Assembly: GCA_964472565.1 (NCBI GenBank)
Contig: CAYYNB010000023.1
Coordinates: forward strand, 1-48,287
Direction of reading: 5' to 3'
Source of the DNA: DATAMF01 sp964472565
Lineage (GTDB): Bacteria; Chloroflexota; Anaerolineae; Aggregatilineales; Aggregatilineaceae
DNA: 48,287 nucleotides
Positions 13,215 to 21,461 of this stretch are shown piece by piece (the first letter of the stretch is position 1; the number at the start of each line of letters is the position of its first letter). The notes beneath the pieces are model-generated. The model ran no database searches. It was not told the DNA's origin and saw only the letters and a program-made list of their open reading frames with translations. Made by a program: the position numbers and the translations under genes.

Positions 13215-14360
13215 ATGTTCCACCGAGGACTGCTGGTGCTGGTGCTGGTCGTGACACTGATGGGGTGGGTCATGCCCGGATCGGCACAGGGTGAAACGCC
13301 CGTGTCTACCGTCAATGGGACGGTGATCACACAGGCAGAATTCCATGCGCGGCTGCGATTTGTGCGGTGGCAGTATCTGAAAGAACTGCAAACATATTAT
13401 GAGATCACGGATGGCAATCTGGGCATTTCGCCGTCATATGTGGATACGCTGCTGTATTATTTTGAGAATCCCGATTTGTTGGGGGATGCGGTGCTGTGGC
13501 AGTTGGAAGAAGAAGCGCTGCTATGGCAGATGAGCGCGGAACTCAGCATTTCGCCTACAGCAGAAGACGTGCTGGAACGGGAAAATGAGTTTTTCAGCCT
13601 GTGGACGAATGTCGCGCCGGAGGAACTGGCCGGGGACAGCGAGGCCCAGACGTTTATCAGCACCTGGTACGCTGAGGCAATGGCGGCGTCGGGGATGAGC
13701 AAGGAGCAGATTCAGCAGATATTCGTGATGGATGCCTTACGCAGTGCGCTGCAAGATTATGTGGCGGCGCGGATGCCGACGGAAGAGGAAGCGGTGCATA
13801 CGCGGCAAATTCTGTGTGGGTTCCACCCGGATGATTACTTTAACCTGACTGTGCCCACTGCCGAGGAACGCGCGACGGCTGAGGCGTGTATCGCGGAAGC
13901 GCAGACGCGGCTGGCAGCAGGCGAAGACTTTGCTGTGGTGGCGGCAGACCTGTCCAGCGACGAGTATCGCGACATCAACGGTTCCCCGATGGGCAGCGCG
14001 ACACTGGGCGGCGATCTGGGGTGGACGCTGGTCAGCTACCTGGATGAGCCAATCGCCAACGCGGTGATAGGCGCGGAACAGAATACGGTGCTGGGGCCTA
14101 TCGAGACGGAGGCCGGGCTGCATCTGATCGAGGTGCTGGAACAGCGAATGCAGGCTCTGACCGAAGAGGAACTCGAAGAGGCGAAGGTCGGGTATTTCAA
14201 CCTGTGGATCGATGCGAAGCTGACCGAGGCGACGATTGAACGGCGCGCGGACTGGAACGCCGGGCTGCCGCTGGACCCAGCGCTGGATACGCTGGCCCCG
14301 GAGATTCTGACGGCTATCGCAGAGCTGGAGGCGGACGCCCAGAGTACGCCGACTCCGTAG
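13215..14360 (+). CDS. exported parvulin-type peptidyl-prolyl isomerase (SurA/PrsA-like)
   Basis: The 381-residue protein opens with a signal peptide (hydrophobic 5-20, cleavage near GSAQG). The N-terminal part (28-185) begins STVNGTVITQAEF, the usual SurA_N entry, and is helical chaperone-like. The parvulin domain spans about 192-310, with VHTRQIL (194-200), a conserved GGDLGW (265-270) and GLHLIEVLE (301-309). It carries an insertion with two Cys (201, 225). The domain catalyses cis-trans isomerisation at prolyl bonds of exported proteins during folding. The C-terminus ends in STPTP. GAGAGAGGCG upstream gives a ribosome site. It follows the HTH membrane gene by 42 bp. Confidence 0.87.
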   Translation: MFHRGLLVLVLVVTLMGWVMPGSAQGETPVSTVNGTVITQAEFHARLRFVRWQYLKELQTYYEITDGNLGISPSYVDTLLYYFENPDLLGDAVLWQLEEEALLWQMSAELSISPTAEDVLERENEFFSLWTNVAPEELAGDSEAQTFISTWYAEAMAASGMSKEQIQQIFVMDALRSALQDYVAARMPTEEEAVHTRQILCGFHPDDYFNLTVPTAEERATAEACIAEAQTRLAAGEDFAVVAADLSSDEYRDINGSPMGSATLGGDLGWTLVSYLDEPIANAVIGAEQNTVLGPIETEAGLHLIEVLEQRMQALTEEELEEAKVGYFNLWIDAKLTEATIERRADWNAGLPLDPALDTLAPEILTAIAELEADAQSTPTP

Positions 14361-14423
14361 TGAAATGGGTGGGGAGCAAAGTGGATCGTTGGGAACACCA
14401 AGACCGTTGTTCGAGCGACTAAA

Positions 14424-14440
14424 ATGACGGCATACGTCAT
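14424..14440. repeat. small inverted repeat ATGACG-N5-CGTCAT
   Basis: Six-base perfect arms stand directly before the AGGGAGG ribosome site of the next gene. It could fold in the leader or bind a dimer; it is short and may be chance. Confidence 0.35.
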
Positions 14441-14454
14441 AGGGAGGCAAGAGC

Positions 14455-15006
14455 ATGGCTAGTCCACAACCGCAGGCTTCGTTTCGTAAGGGCTATGGTG
14501 CAGGCGAATTTTTAACCGATACCTACCGGATCAGCGGTGAAGTGGAACTGCGCGGTACCCCGATTCTTGACCAGTTGAACGATCATATGGAATTGTTCCT
14601 GCAATTGGAGAACCTGTTCATTTCGCCGCTGCTGGACCCGGCAGTGCTGACCGGGAATTACCGGCATGGCAACGTGCGCAAAAGTAACCTGGGGCTGGTG
14701 GTGTTGAACCAGATGCGCGACGGGCTGCCGTACCGGGAAGGGCAGTATATGGGGCGCGACAACGTGAACCGTTATGTGCTGGTCGTGGCGGCGGGGTTTG
14801 AAATTCGGGGGGCGCTGCGGCTGCATCCGTCGGTGAATGTGGCGAACTTTATACGGACCACGCCGGAGCAGTTTATCCCGCTCTTTGAGGGAACCGCCCT
14901 GCTCACGGCGCGGCGTGATGTTCAATTTAAGGGCGGCTCGGTGCTGGTAAACCGCAACCTGATCGAGGTGTTCTGCACGCTCGACAAGCCGCCGACTGAG
15001 GCCTAA
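14455..15006 (+). CDS. conserved-looking cytosolic protein of unknown function
   Basis: I do not recognise this 183-residue protein. It has no signal peptide, no transmembrane segment and no Cys pair. The first 25 residues (FRKGYGAGEFLTDTYRISGEVEL) lead into alternating beta strands (YVLVVAAGFEIRGAL, FIPLFEGTALLTARR, GGSVLVNRNLIEVFCTL), so a small beta-barrel or PilZ-like fold is possible, but no PilZ RxxxR motif is evident. The arrangement ISGEVELRG... LFLQLENLFISPLLDPAVLTG suggests a nucleic-acid or small-ligand barrel, which is a guess. AGGGAGG precedes the ATG by 7 bases. It follows the isomerase gene by 94 bp and converges on the VWA gene, sharing a terminator region. Confidence 0.7.
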   Translation: MASPQPQASFRKGYGAGEFLTDTYRISGEVELRGTPILDQLNDHMELFLQLENLFISPLLDPAVLTGNYRHGNVRKSNLGLVVLNQMRDGLPYREGQYMGRDNVNRYVLVVAAGFEIRGALRLHPSVNVANFIRTTPEQFIPLFEGTALLTARRDVQFKGGSVLVNRNLIEVFCTLDKPPTEA

Positions 15007-15045
15007 AAAAACTCACCCCCTCTTCCAACCCAGTTGGAGAGGGGG
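15004..15045 (-). terminator. intrinsic terminator of the VWA gene
   Basis: A stem of 13 pairs with one bulged T (15016-15029 with 15033-15045, loop of 3) is followed on the minus strand by GAG and seven T (complement of 15004-15010). It lies 27 bases after the VWA stop and touches the convergent gene's stop codon. On the plus strand no T-tract follows. Confidence 0.8.
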
Positions 15046-15072
15046 AAGATGGCAGCTACGAAAGCCGCGCGA

Positions 15073-16263
15073 TTAGGGCCAGGGTTCCAGATAGTAGTTG
15101 CCGGTTACACCTTCGGCGCTCCAGCCTTCAATGCGGTTGTTGCGAATGTGCCACCACAAATAACCGTCCAGGCAGATTGGCCCGTCGAGCACGTCGAATT
15201 CCTCACCCAGATCAAGTTGGGTGAGAATTTGACTGTCTACGCCGGGAGCGTTGCGCACCCGCACCGGACGCGGATCGCCAAGCGTCACACGCCCACCTTC
15301 ACCGATCTTCAAACGCGGCAGCGGGACATCGGGGCAAAATTCGGCAATACATAAGCCGTCGTTTTCGATGATCTGCTGGCTGCCGTCGGCCCCGATATAG
15401 AGGCTGGTGCCGCGCCCGGCGACAAGGGTCAACGAGACATCCTCGACACCAAGATCGGGCACATTGACCAGATACGTACCCGGTGTTAAGGACAGGGTGG
15501 TGCGGTTGGACAGGCCTTCGCCCACCAGCGCCCCCGCTGGATCATACGCCTGGAAGGGCACCCGGATCACAACACTCATCGCCTGGAGCAGATCATCCTG
15601 CGATTCGGCGGGGATGTACGTGCCGCGAGCGACACGTGGAATCTCACGCAGGTTTTGCTGGGCCTGGGCGATATTGATGTTAAAACCGACGACATGAATG
15701 GCAAGATCGGGGTCCGCGCTGGCTAAGGAACTCGCCACACTGACCGGATCGCCGCCGCAGGTTTCCTGGCCATCGGTCACGAGCAGGACTTCCTTCACGC
15801 CGGAAATGCCCTGCATATCGGACGGAATGTAGGTCAGCGTGTCGGCAATGGGTGTGTAGCCCTTCGGTGTCAGCGCGTCGATGGCGCTGATCAGCGCGGG
15901 ACGGTTCAGCGGGCCGATGGGATAGTTTAATTCAGTTTCGATGCACGAGTCGTCAATGCCATAGGTGCGCAGCCCTAACACCGAGTCATCGGGCATATCG
16001 GTGATATACTGGCGCAGCACATCCTGGGCGAGTTCCAGCCGGGTTCCGCCAGTGGAAGTTGCTTCCTCCATACTGCCGGACTTGTCGAGAATGATGAGCT
16101 GGGCTTCAGGCAGCTTGATGGTGGGGCTGGTATAAATCTGCAAGCGGTCAATGCGCACACATAAGCCGCCCGGTGCGTTCTGCGGTGTTTGGGCCAAAAG
16201 AACGGGCTGCGAGGCGAAAAAAACAAAAGCTACAACAGCTACTATTGTCAAGCATTTTAACAT
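15073..16263 (-). CDS. exported VWA-domain protein with C-terminal SH3-like domain
   Basis: The 396-residue protein starts with a signal peptide (hydrophobic 6-23, cleavage near LLAQ). A von Willebrand A domain covers about 50-240: the metal-ion site motif DKSGSM at 60-65, a downstream Thr in KGYTPIAD and an Asp in VTDGQE complete the MIDAS. A beta-sandwich region follows (240-320, RTTLSLTPGTYLVNVP), then a bacterial SH3-like domain (about 325-396; VRVRNAPGVDSQI, DGYLWWHIRNNRIEGWSA), which commonly binds cell-wall peptides. It is probably a surface adhesion or wall-associated protein. The ATG at 16263 is chosen by GGAG 8 bases upstream and by the signal peptide; a longer frame adds 40 residues without features. 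It diverges from the receiver-CpaE gene. Confidence 0.85.
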   Translation of the reverse strand: MLKCLTIVAVVAFVFFASQPVLLAQTPQNAPGGLCVRIDRLQIYTSPTIKLPEAQLIILDKSGSMEEATSTGGTRLELAQDVLRQYITDMPDDSVLGLRTYGIDDSCIETELNYPIGPLNRPALISAIDALTPKGYTPIADTLTYIPSDMQGISGVKEVLLVTDGQETCGGDPVSVASSLASADPDLAIHVVGFNINIAQAQQNLREIPRVARGTYIPAESQDDLLQAMSVVIRVPFQAYDPAGALVGEGLSNRTTLSLTPGTYLVNVPDLGVEDVSLTLVAGRGTSLYIGADGSQQIIENDGLCIAEFCPDVPLPRLKIGEGGRVTLGDPRPVRVRNAPGVDSQILTQLDLGEEFDVLDGPICLDGYLWWHIRNNRIEGWSAEGVTGNYYLEPWP

Positions 16264-16408
16264 ATGTATGACTCCTGTTTTGAAACATCCGCACCGTTTG
16301 ATTGGATGGGCTGTATTATCGTATGATATGCTATCAGGCGCGAACAACGCAGAGCATCCAAAACGAACTGGTGGTAGAATCACGCATAAAAGGCTTCAAG
16401 GGCTAGCT

Positions 16409-17704
16409 ATGTCTCGAATACTGGTTATTGACGACGATATCAATTTGCTGCAAATGGTCCGGCTGATGCTCCAACGGGTGGGGCATACAGTCGAGACGTC
16501 GAATGATGGGGCAGAAGGCATTACGCTGGCGGCGAAAATGCAGCCGGACCTTGCCATTATTGACGTGATGATGCCCGGACTCAGCGGGTATGACGTGGTG
16601 CGCAAATTGCGTGAAGACCCGGTGACGCAGCGCGTCCCGATCATTATTCTGACCGCGCGCAGCCAGCCGATGGATAAACATATGGCGCTGGAAGCGGGGG
16701 CGAATGCGTTTTTGTCGAAACCGGTCACGGCCCAGGAATTAACGGATCGGGTAGATGCGGTGCTGAAAGCCGGGGTGAATTACCGGGTGCATACCGGACT
16801 GCTGACTGAACCGTCACACCGGAAGTCCGTTGAAACAAAGCCGCCCAGCCCGCCGCCGGATGCCTCGCAGCCCCGGCGACCCGCCGGACTGGAAGCGCCT
16901 GCCGCGCCGCCGCCGGCTGATGCATCGTCACCGCGACCCCCGCAGCGCCGCCCGATTGGGGCCGAAGAAGCGGAACTGCAACCGCAGCGCTCCGCGATCA
17001 TTGTGGTGATGGGCTGGCGCGGCGGTACAGGCAGCACGACGATGGCGGTGAACCTGGCGTTTCTGCTGGCAAGCCGGGGGCGGCGGGTGTGTATGGTGGA
17101 CCTGAGCACCATCGGCGGGCATGTGTCGCTGCATCTGCATCTGGCTCCGCCGCAGCACTGGGGCCAACTGCTGGATATGGGCGATACCCCCGACGCGCGG
17201 ACGGTGAACGGTCTGCTGGTGCAGCATCATGGATCGGGCATTCACCTGTTGAACGCACCAAGCACCCCGATTCCACAAACGATGTCCAGCGCGGCGATGC
17301 AGGCGGTATTGAAGGAACTGAGTCCGCATTTTCATCATGTGATCGTGGATGCGCCGATCCTCGATGCGGCGGCAATGGGGGCGATCCATATCGCGCGATC
17401 TGTGGTGCTGGTGATGTCGGATGATCCGGCGTCGGTCCAAACCGCCGCGCAGAGCCTCAACCTGATGCAGAAATGGGGCGTCGATATGGCGCGGGTGCGA
17501 GTGGCGCTTAATCACGTGCGGCCCACGAACGATGTCCCGGCGGAGACGATTCAAAAGGCGATCAAACGCCCGCTCTCAGCGGAAATTCCGTATGCAACGG
17601 AACAAATGGCGTCGATCCGGCGCGGGGTGCCGCTGGTGATGGGGGAACCGCAAGGCGCATTTGCGCTCGCGGTGCAGCAACTTGCGAATACGATGGTTAT
17701 GTAG
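16409..17704 (+). CDS. receiver domain fused to CpaE/MinD-like ATPase
   Basis: The 431-residue protein has a CheY-type receiver at 1-122 (acid pocket Asp8-Asp10, phospho-acceptor Asp52, Thr82, Lys104), a Pro-rich linker (145-190), and a ParA/MinD-superfamily ATPase at 195-431. Its P-loop reads WRGGTGSTT (203-211): as in CpaE proteins, the P-loop lysine is replaced (GTGSTT), while the downstream MVDLS and VIVDAP strands are kept. CpaE-type proteins place Tad/Flp pilus machinery at the pole. Here no pilus structural gene is adjacent, so the target is unknown. The start is set at ATG 16409, which opens the receiver; an earlier in-frame start would run back into the VWA gene. Followed after 27 bp by the WD40 gene. 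Confidence 0.88.
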   Translation: MSRILVIDDDINLLQMVRLMLQRVGHTVETSNDGAEGITLAAKMQPDLAIIDVMMPGLSGYDVVRKLREDPVTQRVPIIILTARSQPMDKHMALEAGANAFLSKPVTAQELTDRVDAVLKAGVNYRVHTGLLTEPSHRKSVETKPPSPPPDASQPRRPAGLEAPAAPPPADASSPRPPQRRPIGAEEAELQPQRSAIIVVMGWRGGTGSTTMAVNLAFLLASRGRRVCMVDLSTIGGHVSLHLHLAPPQHWGQLLDMGDTPDARTVNGLLVQHHGSGIHLLNAPSTPIPQTMSSAAMQAVLKELSPHFHHVIVDAPILDAAAMGAIHIARSVVLVMSDDPASVQTAAQSLNLMQKWGVDMARVRVALNHVRPTNDVPAETIQKAIKRPLSAEIPYATEQMASIRRGVPLVMGEPQGAFALAVQQLANTMVM

Positions 17705-17731
17705 TTTTTTTGTTCAAACGGAGAAATTTTG

Positions 17732-18715
17732 ATGTTAAAGCGTGCTGTTTTGGGTTTGTTGGTGGCGCTAATGGTTTTCCCCGCGCCGGTTGGGGCGCAG
17801 AACCACCCCCCGATTACGGTTGAAAATGCGGCAACGCTGGCTGTTTTGCACACCCTTACCGGGCAGGGGGGCGTGCGCGCGCTCGATTTCGCAGCAGAAG
17901 GATCGCTGTTGGTAACGGGCAGCGAGGATGGCCGTGTGCGGGTGTGGGACGCGGCAACCGGCGAGATGCAGCTTGAATGGGACGCGCATCCCGGCGGCGT
18001 GAACAGCGTCGATGTGAGCGCGGATGTGATCGTATCGGGCGGGGATGATGGCGCGGTGCGTATCTGGAATATGAGCAGCGGCGAACAAACGGCGGAATTC
18101 ATCGATTTCCAGGATATGGTGCGCGCGGTAGCCTTTAGCCCGGATGGAAGTCTGGTGGCAGCAGCCAGCCAGGACGGCACGATTGGGGTGTATGATGTGG
18201 CGAAAGCCGAACTGGTGCGCACGCTTGAAGGCCATACGGCGGGCGTGCTGAGTGTGGCGTTCAGCCCGGATGGCAAACTATTGGCATCCGGCGGCGGACA
18301 TCTGGATAACTCGATCCGGCTGTGGGATGTGGCAAGCGGCGACGTGATGCAAACGCTGGAAGGGCATGAAGACGGGGTGTGGTCGGTGGCGTTCAGCCCC
18401 GATGGCGCACTGCTTGCCAGCGGCAGCGCAGATGAAACGATCTGGCTGTGGGATGTGGCCGAAGGAAAAGACGTAACCCAGTTTGACCGGCTGCGTGATC
18501 GGGTGATGTGCGTCCGGTTCAGCCCGGATGGGAGTCTGCTGGCCAGCGCCGATTTTAATAAAAAGCTGCGGGTGTGGGATGTGGCTGAAGAAGAGGAACT
18601 CGCCAATATCGAACTACACGAGGTGGGCCTGCTTCAGGTGGCGTTTAGCGCTGATGGGACGCTGCTGGCGACATCGGATACTGCTGGGGTGGTGAAAGTG
18701 TGGGGCGTGCCATAA
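17732..18715 (+). CDS. exported WD40-repeat protein
   Basis: The 327-residue protein opens with a signal peptide (hydrophobic 5-17, cleavage near VGAQ). The rest is about seven WD40 repeats of the bacterial type, each with VxSVAFSPDGxLLASGS and a closing IRLWDVASG strand; the last ends VVKVWGVP, consistent with a closed seven-blade propeller and no extra domain. It is a scaffold for protein contacts outside the cytoplasm. GGAGA stands 8 bases before ATG 17732. Position between the CpaE-like ATPase (27 bp upstream) and the receiver-GGDEF gene suggests one transcription unit, but a 109-bp gap with a palindrome follows it. Confidence 0.87.
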   Translation: MLKRAVLGLLVALMVFPAPVGAQNHPPITVENAATLAVLHTLTGQGGVRALDFAAEGSLLVTGSEDGRVRVWDAATGEMQLEWDAHPGGVNSVDVSADVIVSGGDDGAVRIWNMSSGEQTAEFIDFQDMVRAVAFSPDGSLVAAASQDGTIGVYDVAKAELVRTLEGHTAGVLSVAFSPDGKLLASGGGHLDNSIRLWDVASGDVMQTLEGHEDGVWSVAFSPDGALLASGSADETIWLWDVAEGKDVTQFDRLRDRVMCVRFSPDGSLLASADFNKKLRVWDVAEEEELANIELHEVGLLQVAFSADGTLLATSDTAGVVKVWGVP

Positions 18716-18746
18716 CAAATACCTCTTGCGGCAGTTGTATAATCCG

Positions 18747-18776
18747 GTAGGGACAGGTTGGCAAACCTGCCCTTAC
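18747..18776. repeat. 30-base imperfect palindrome of dispersed-repeat type
   Basis: The left half starts GTAGGGACAGG and the right half ends CCTGCCCTTAC; 12 of 15 positions pair, plus one possible G-U. It lies between the WD40 stop and the next gene, and its form resembles the GGGGCGATTC palindrome at 2419-2442 and the GGGCAGG hairpin at 38947-38968. Confidence 0.55.
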
Positions 18777-18824
18777 AGAAAACGATCCTGAGAAAGCAAG
18801 GGGGCGGGAGCACAAGGGAGGATT

Positions 18825-19625
18825 ATGACGACAGCTTTAACACGGATTTTATTGGTCGAGGATGAGCCGGATATTGGGGATATGCTGCGCCTGTTTTTTG
18901 ACTGGCGCGGTTATGCTTTTTCGCATGCGTGTGACGGCGAAGAAGCCTTCGAGATTGCGACCCAGAGCATGCCCCATCTGATTCTGATGGACATCAGCCT
19001 GCCGGATACGGATGGGTATGCCCTCACATTGAAACTGCGGTCATGCCCGCGCACGGCCCATATTCCGATCATCTTTTTGACGAAGTGGGCCAGCCGGGAG
19101 AAACGGTTAACCGGGTTGGCGCTGGGGGCGGATGATTATCTGACCAAACCGTTTGACTTACAGGAACTGCTGCTGCGCGTTCAGAATACGATTGCCCGCG
19201 CGGCACGGGAATATTTTACCGATTTGCGCACCGGGTTTCCGGCGGTGTTCACCGCGCGGGAACGACTCAACCAGGCGCGCAGCGATCCTAAACAAGCAAT
19301 TATCGAGGTCATTCTGGAAAATGGCATTCCGTACCGGGAGCAGTATGGCAGCGCCACCGCCGCTGATATTTATTATGATGTCAGCAAGCTGGTGCTGTCG
19401 GTGGTCAATCATAAGGGCCGGGCGACGGATTTTGTCGGCTATCTGGATGAGGATCAGTTCATTATCATCACCGCACAGGCGAACGCGCAAAGTGTGGCGG
19501 GGCAGATCACAGCCGTCTTTAATAACTCGGTGATGCGTTATTACCCTGATGTTGTTGACCCAGCGGATATGATGCGGCTTTTCTGCCGGATTACCAGCGG
19601 TGAAGAACGGCTTGAGGTGTCGTAG
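18825..19625 (+). CDS. response regulator with degenerate GGDEF-like output domain
   Basis: The 266-residue protein has a receiver domain at 5-125 (Glu12/Asp13 pocket, phospho-acceptor Asp56, Thr86, Lys108). The C-terminal part (130-262) has the size and strand order of a GGDEF domain: an N-terminal helix with RERLNQA, a core helix, and YLDEDQFIIIT (206-216) where active enzymes have the GGDEF signature. Both glycines are gone, so it is probably not a diguanylate cyclase but may bind nucleotide or protein. AGGGAGG lies 3 bases before the ATG. It is followed after 27 bp by the cNMP-binding gene. Confidence 0.82.
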   Translation: MTTALTRILLVEDEPDIGDMLRLFFDWRGYAFSHACDGEEAFEIATQSMPHLILMDISLPDTDGYALTLKLRSCPRTAHIPIIFLTKWASREKRLTGLALGADDYLTKPFDLQELLLRVQNTIARAAREYFTDLRTGFPAVFTARERLNQARSDPKQAIIEVILENGIPYREQYGSATAADIYYDVSKLVLSVVNHKGRATDFVGYLDEDQFIIITAQANAQSVAGQITAVFNNSVMRYYPDVVDPADMMRLFCRITSGEERLEVS

Positions 19626-19652
19626 GCATCAGTCAACAGGAGAAAAGGTCCC

Positions 19653-20111
19653 ATGTTTCTAGACAGCTTGCCCCTTGATGACGCTCAACACTGGCTGGTC
19701 ACCTGGGGATTTGAGGGTGAAGCATTCGAAACGCTGCGCAGCCATGCCGAGGAGGTAACATATCCTGCACGGGCCACGATCTTTTCGGAGGGAGACGCCT
19801 CGGACGGAATGTACCTGGTGCTGGAAGGTATGGTGTTGGTGCTGCGGACGGATGCGCAAGGCAACGAAGAAACGATCAGCATTGTGACCGAGGGACAGTC
19901 GTTTGGTGAAGTGGGGCTGTTGATCGGCCAGCCGCGTAATGCCACCTGCGCCGCCGGGTTGGATGTCAGACTCCTGCGGATTACCCCTGAAGTGCTTGAA
20001 AATCTGGAACAGGACCGCCCGGAACTGATGCTGCGGATGTATAAGGTGCCGGCCCAAACACTGGCCGAACAATGGCTGCGCACCGGTCCCTGGAGTGGAG
20101 AGGGGAAATAA
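19653..20111 (+). CDS. stand-alone cyclic-nucleotide-binding protein
   Basis: The 152-residue protein is a single cNMP-binding beta-barrel of the CRP family, without the DNA-binding helix-turn-helix that CRP/FNR regulators carry. The phosphate-binding cassette FGEVGLLIGQPRNAT (84-98) retains Glu86 and Arg95, which contact ribose and cyclic phosphate, so binding of cAMP or cGMP is likely. The preceding FSEGDASDGMYLVLEG (44-59) is the usual first half of the barrel. With no output domain it should act by binding a partner; the AAA+ ATPase encoded 6 bp downstream is the obvious one. Two class III adenylate cyclases are encoded elsewhere in the window. Confidence 0.88.
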   Translation: MFLDSLPLDDAQHWLVTWGFEGEAFETLRSHAEEVTYPARATIFSEGDASDGMYLVLEGMVLVLRTDAQGNEETISIVTEGQSFGEVGLLIGQPRNATCAAGLDVRLLRITPEVLENLEQDRPELMLRMYKVPAQTLAEQWLRTGPWSGEGK

Positions 20112-20117
20112 AAGGAT

Positions 20118-21461
20118 ATGACTGAAGAAATCGCGGTTCCGGCTCGCTCCAGCAACCCGAATGCGGAAGTGATCAAAGGTATGCTGCGCGCGCCAGAAAC
20201 TTCGGAGGAACTGGATATTCCGGCAGCGGTTGTCACTGACATTATTATGCGCGTGCTTTTCAACGAGGGCCATGTCAACCTGCGGCGGTTCGGGGAAGTG
20301 TTACGGCTGGAACTGAAGCTGCTGGATAATATTCTCGAAAAGATGCAATACGAGCAGTTGGTTGAAGTTGCCAGCGCCGGGTCAATGGGGCGGTTCACCT
20401 ATACCTACAGCCTGACCGATGCCGGGAGCAAACGTGCGCGTGACTCGATGGAGCGCGGCCAATATATAGGACCGGCCCCGGTGCCTATCGAAAAATATAT
20501 GCGCATGATTCTGCTGCAAACGTCCCAAAAGCTGCGGATCGGGCCGGAGCAGGTCAAGGGGGCGCTGCAACATATGGTGCTGCAAGATGGCTTCCACCGC
20601 CGCATCGGTCCGGCAGTCAATGCGGGCACGTCATTGTTCCTGTATGGCCCGCCGGGGAATGGCAAGACGACGGTGGCCCAGGCGATTGCCAAACTGATCG
20701 CCGGGGCGGAACCGATCTGGATTCCGTATGCGGTCAGCACCGGGGGCTATATCGTCAGCCTGTACGATCCGCTGCTGTTCAAAGAGGTGGAACTGAGCAA
20801 GGAAATGCTCAAGGGCTACCGGACGGGCAGCCTGGGCGGCGAAGTGGACCGGCGCTGGGGGTTGTTCGAGCGGCCTGCCGTGATGGTCGGCGGGGAATTA
20901 ACGCTCGAAGCGCTGGAACTACGCTTTGATCCGATCACTAAATTTTATGAAGCGCCGCTGCAAATGAAAGCCAATGGCGGCATGTTTTTGATCGATGACT
21001 TTGGCCGCCAGATGATGAGTCCGACGGAACTGCTCAACCGCTGGATTGTGCCGCTGGAGTCCGGGTATGACTTTTTGCGGCTGCGGACGGGGCAAACGCT
21101 GCAAATCCCCTTCCGGCAACTGATTGTTTTCAGCACGAATCTCGACCCGCACGAACTGGTGGATGATGCCTTTTTGCGGCGGATTCAGATGAAGGTGTTG
21201 GTAGGGAGTCCCGACGAGCGGATGTTTTTCCAGATTTTTGCAACGATGTCGCAGGCGTTGGGCGTGCCACTGGAAAAAGATGGCTTCCTCTATTTGCTGC
21301 AACACTGGTACCGCGAGCCGGGGCGCGTGATGCAGTCGGTGCATCCGCGTGATATTCTGAAGATCGTGGTGGCGATGTGTGAATATGAGGACGTGCCGCC
21401 GCACCTGACCCCGCAGTTGATCGACGAGGCGTGCCGGAGCTATTTTGTGGAAGGGACGTAA
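20118..21461 (+). CDS. winged-helix/AAA+ ATPase
   Basis: The 447-residue protein has a helical, winged-helix-like N-terminal part (about 30-110) and an AAA+ core: Walker A GPPGNGKT (177-184), Walker B MFLIDDFGR (289-297), sensor 1 Asn341 in VFSTNLDP, and an arginine-finger region FLRRIQ (352-357). The C-terminal 90 residues are the helical lid. The substrate is unknown. A comparable ATPase occurs near pilus or gliding regulators in other bacteria as far as I recall; that is not proof here. It begins 6 bp after the cNMP-binding gene and its TAA is followed at once by the ATG of the next gene, so it is translated in series with both. Its activity may respond to cyclic nucleotide through the preceding protein (inference). 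Confidence 0.82.
   Translation: MTEEIAVPARSSNPNAEVIKGMLRAPETSEELDIPAAVVTDIIMRVLFNEGHVNLRRFGEVLRLELKLLDNILEKMQYEQLVEVASAGSMGRFTYTYSLTDAGSKRARDSMERGQYIGPAPVPIEKYMRMILLQTSQKLRIGPEQVKGALQHMVLQDGFHRRIGPAVNAGTSLFLYGPPGNGKTTVAQAIAKLIAGAEPIWIPYAVSTGGYIVSLYDPLLFKEVELSKEMLKGYRTGSLGGEVDRRWGLFERPAVMVGGELTLEALELRFDPITKFYEAPLQMKANGGMFLIDDFGRQMMSPTELLNRWIVPLESGYDFLRLRTGQTLQIPFRQLIVFSTNLDPHELVDDAFLRRIQMKVLVGSPDERMFFQIFATMSQALGVPLEKDGFLYLLQHWYREPGRVMQSVHPRDILKIVVAMCEYEDVPPHLTPQLIDEACRSYFVEGT

Noticed and set aside
16151..16408. Longer N-terminus of the receiver-CpaE protein
   Set aside because: It would overlap the divergent VWA gene's signal peptide and promoter region; the receiver starts exactly at ATG 16409.
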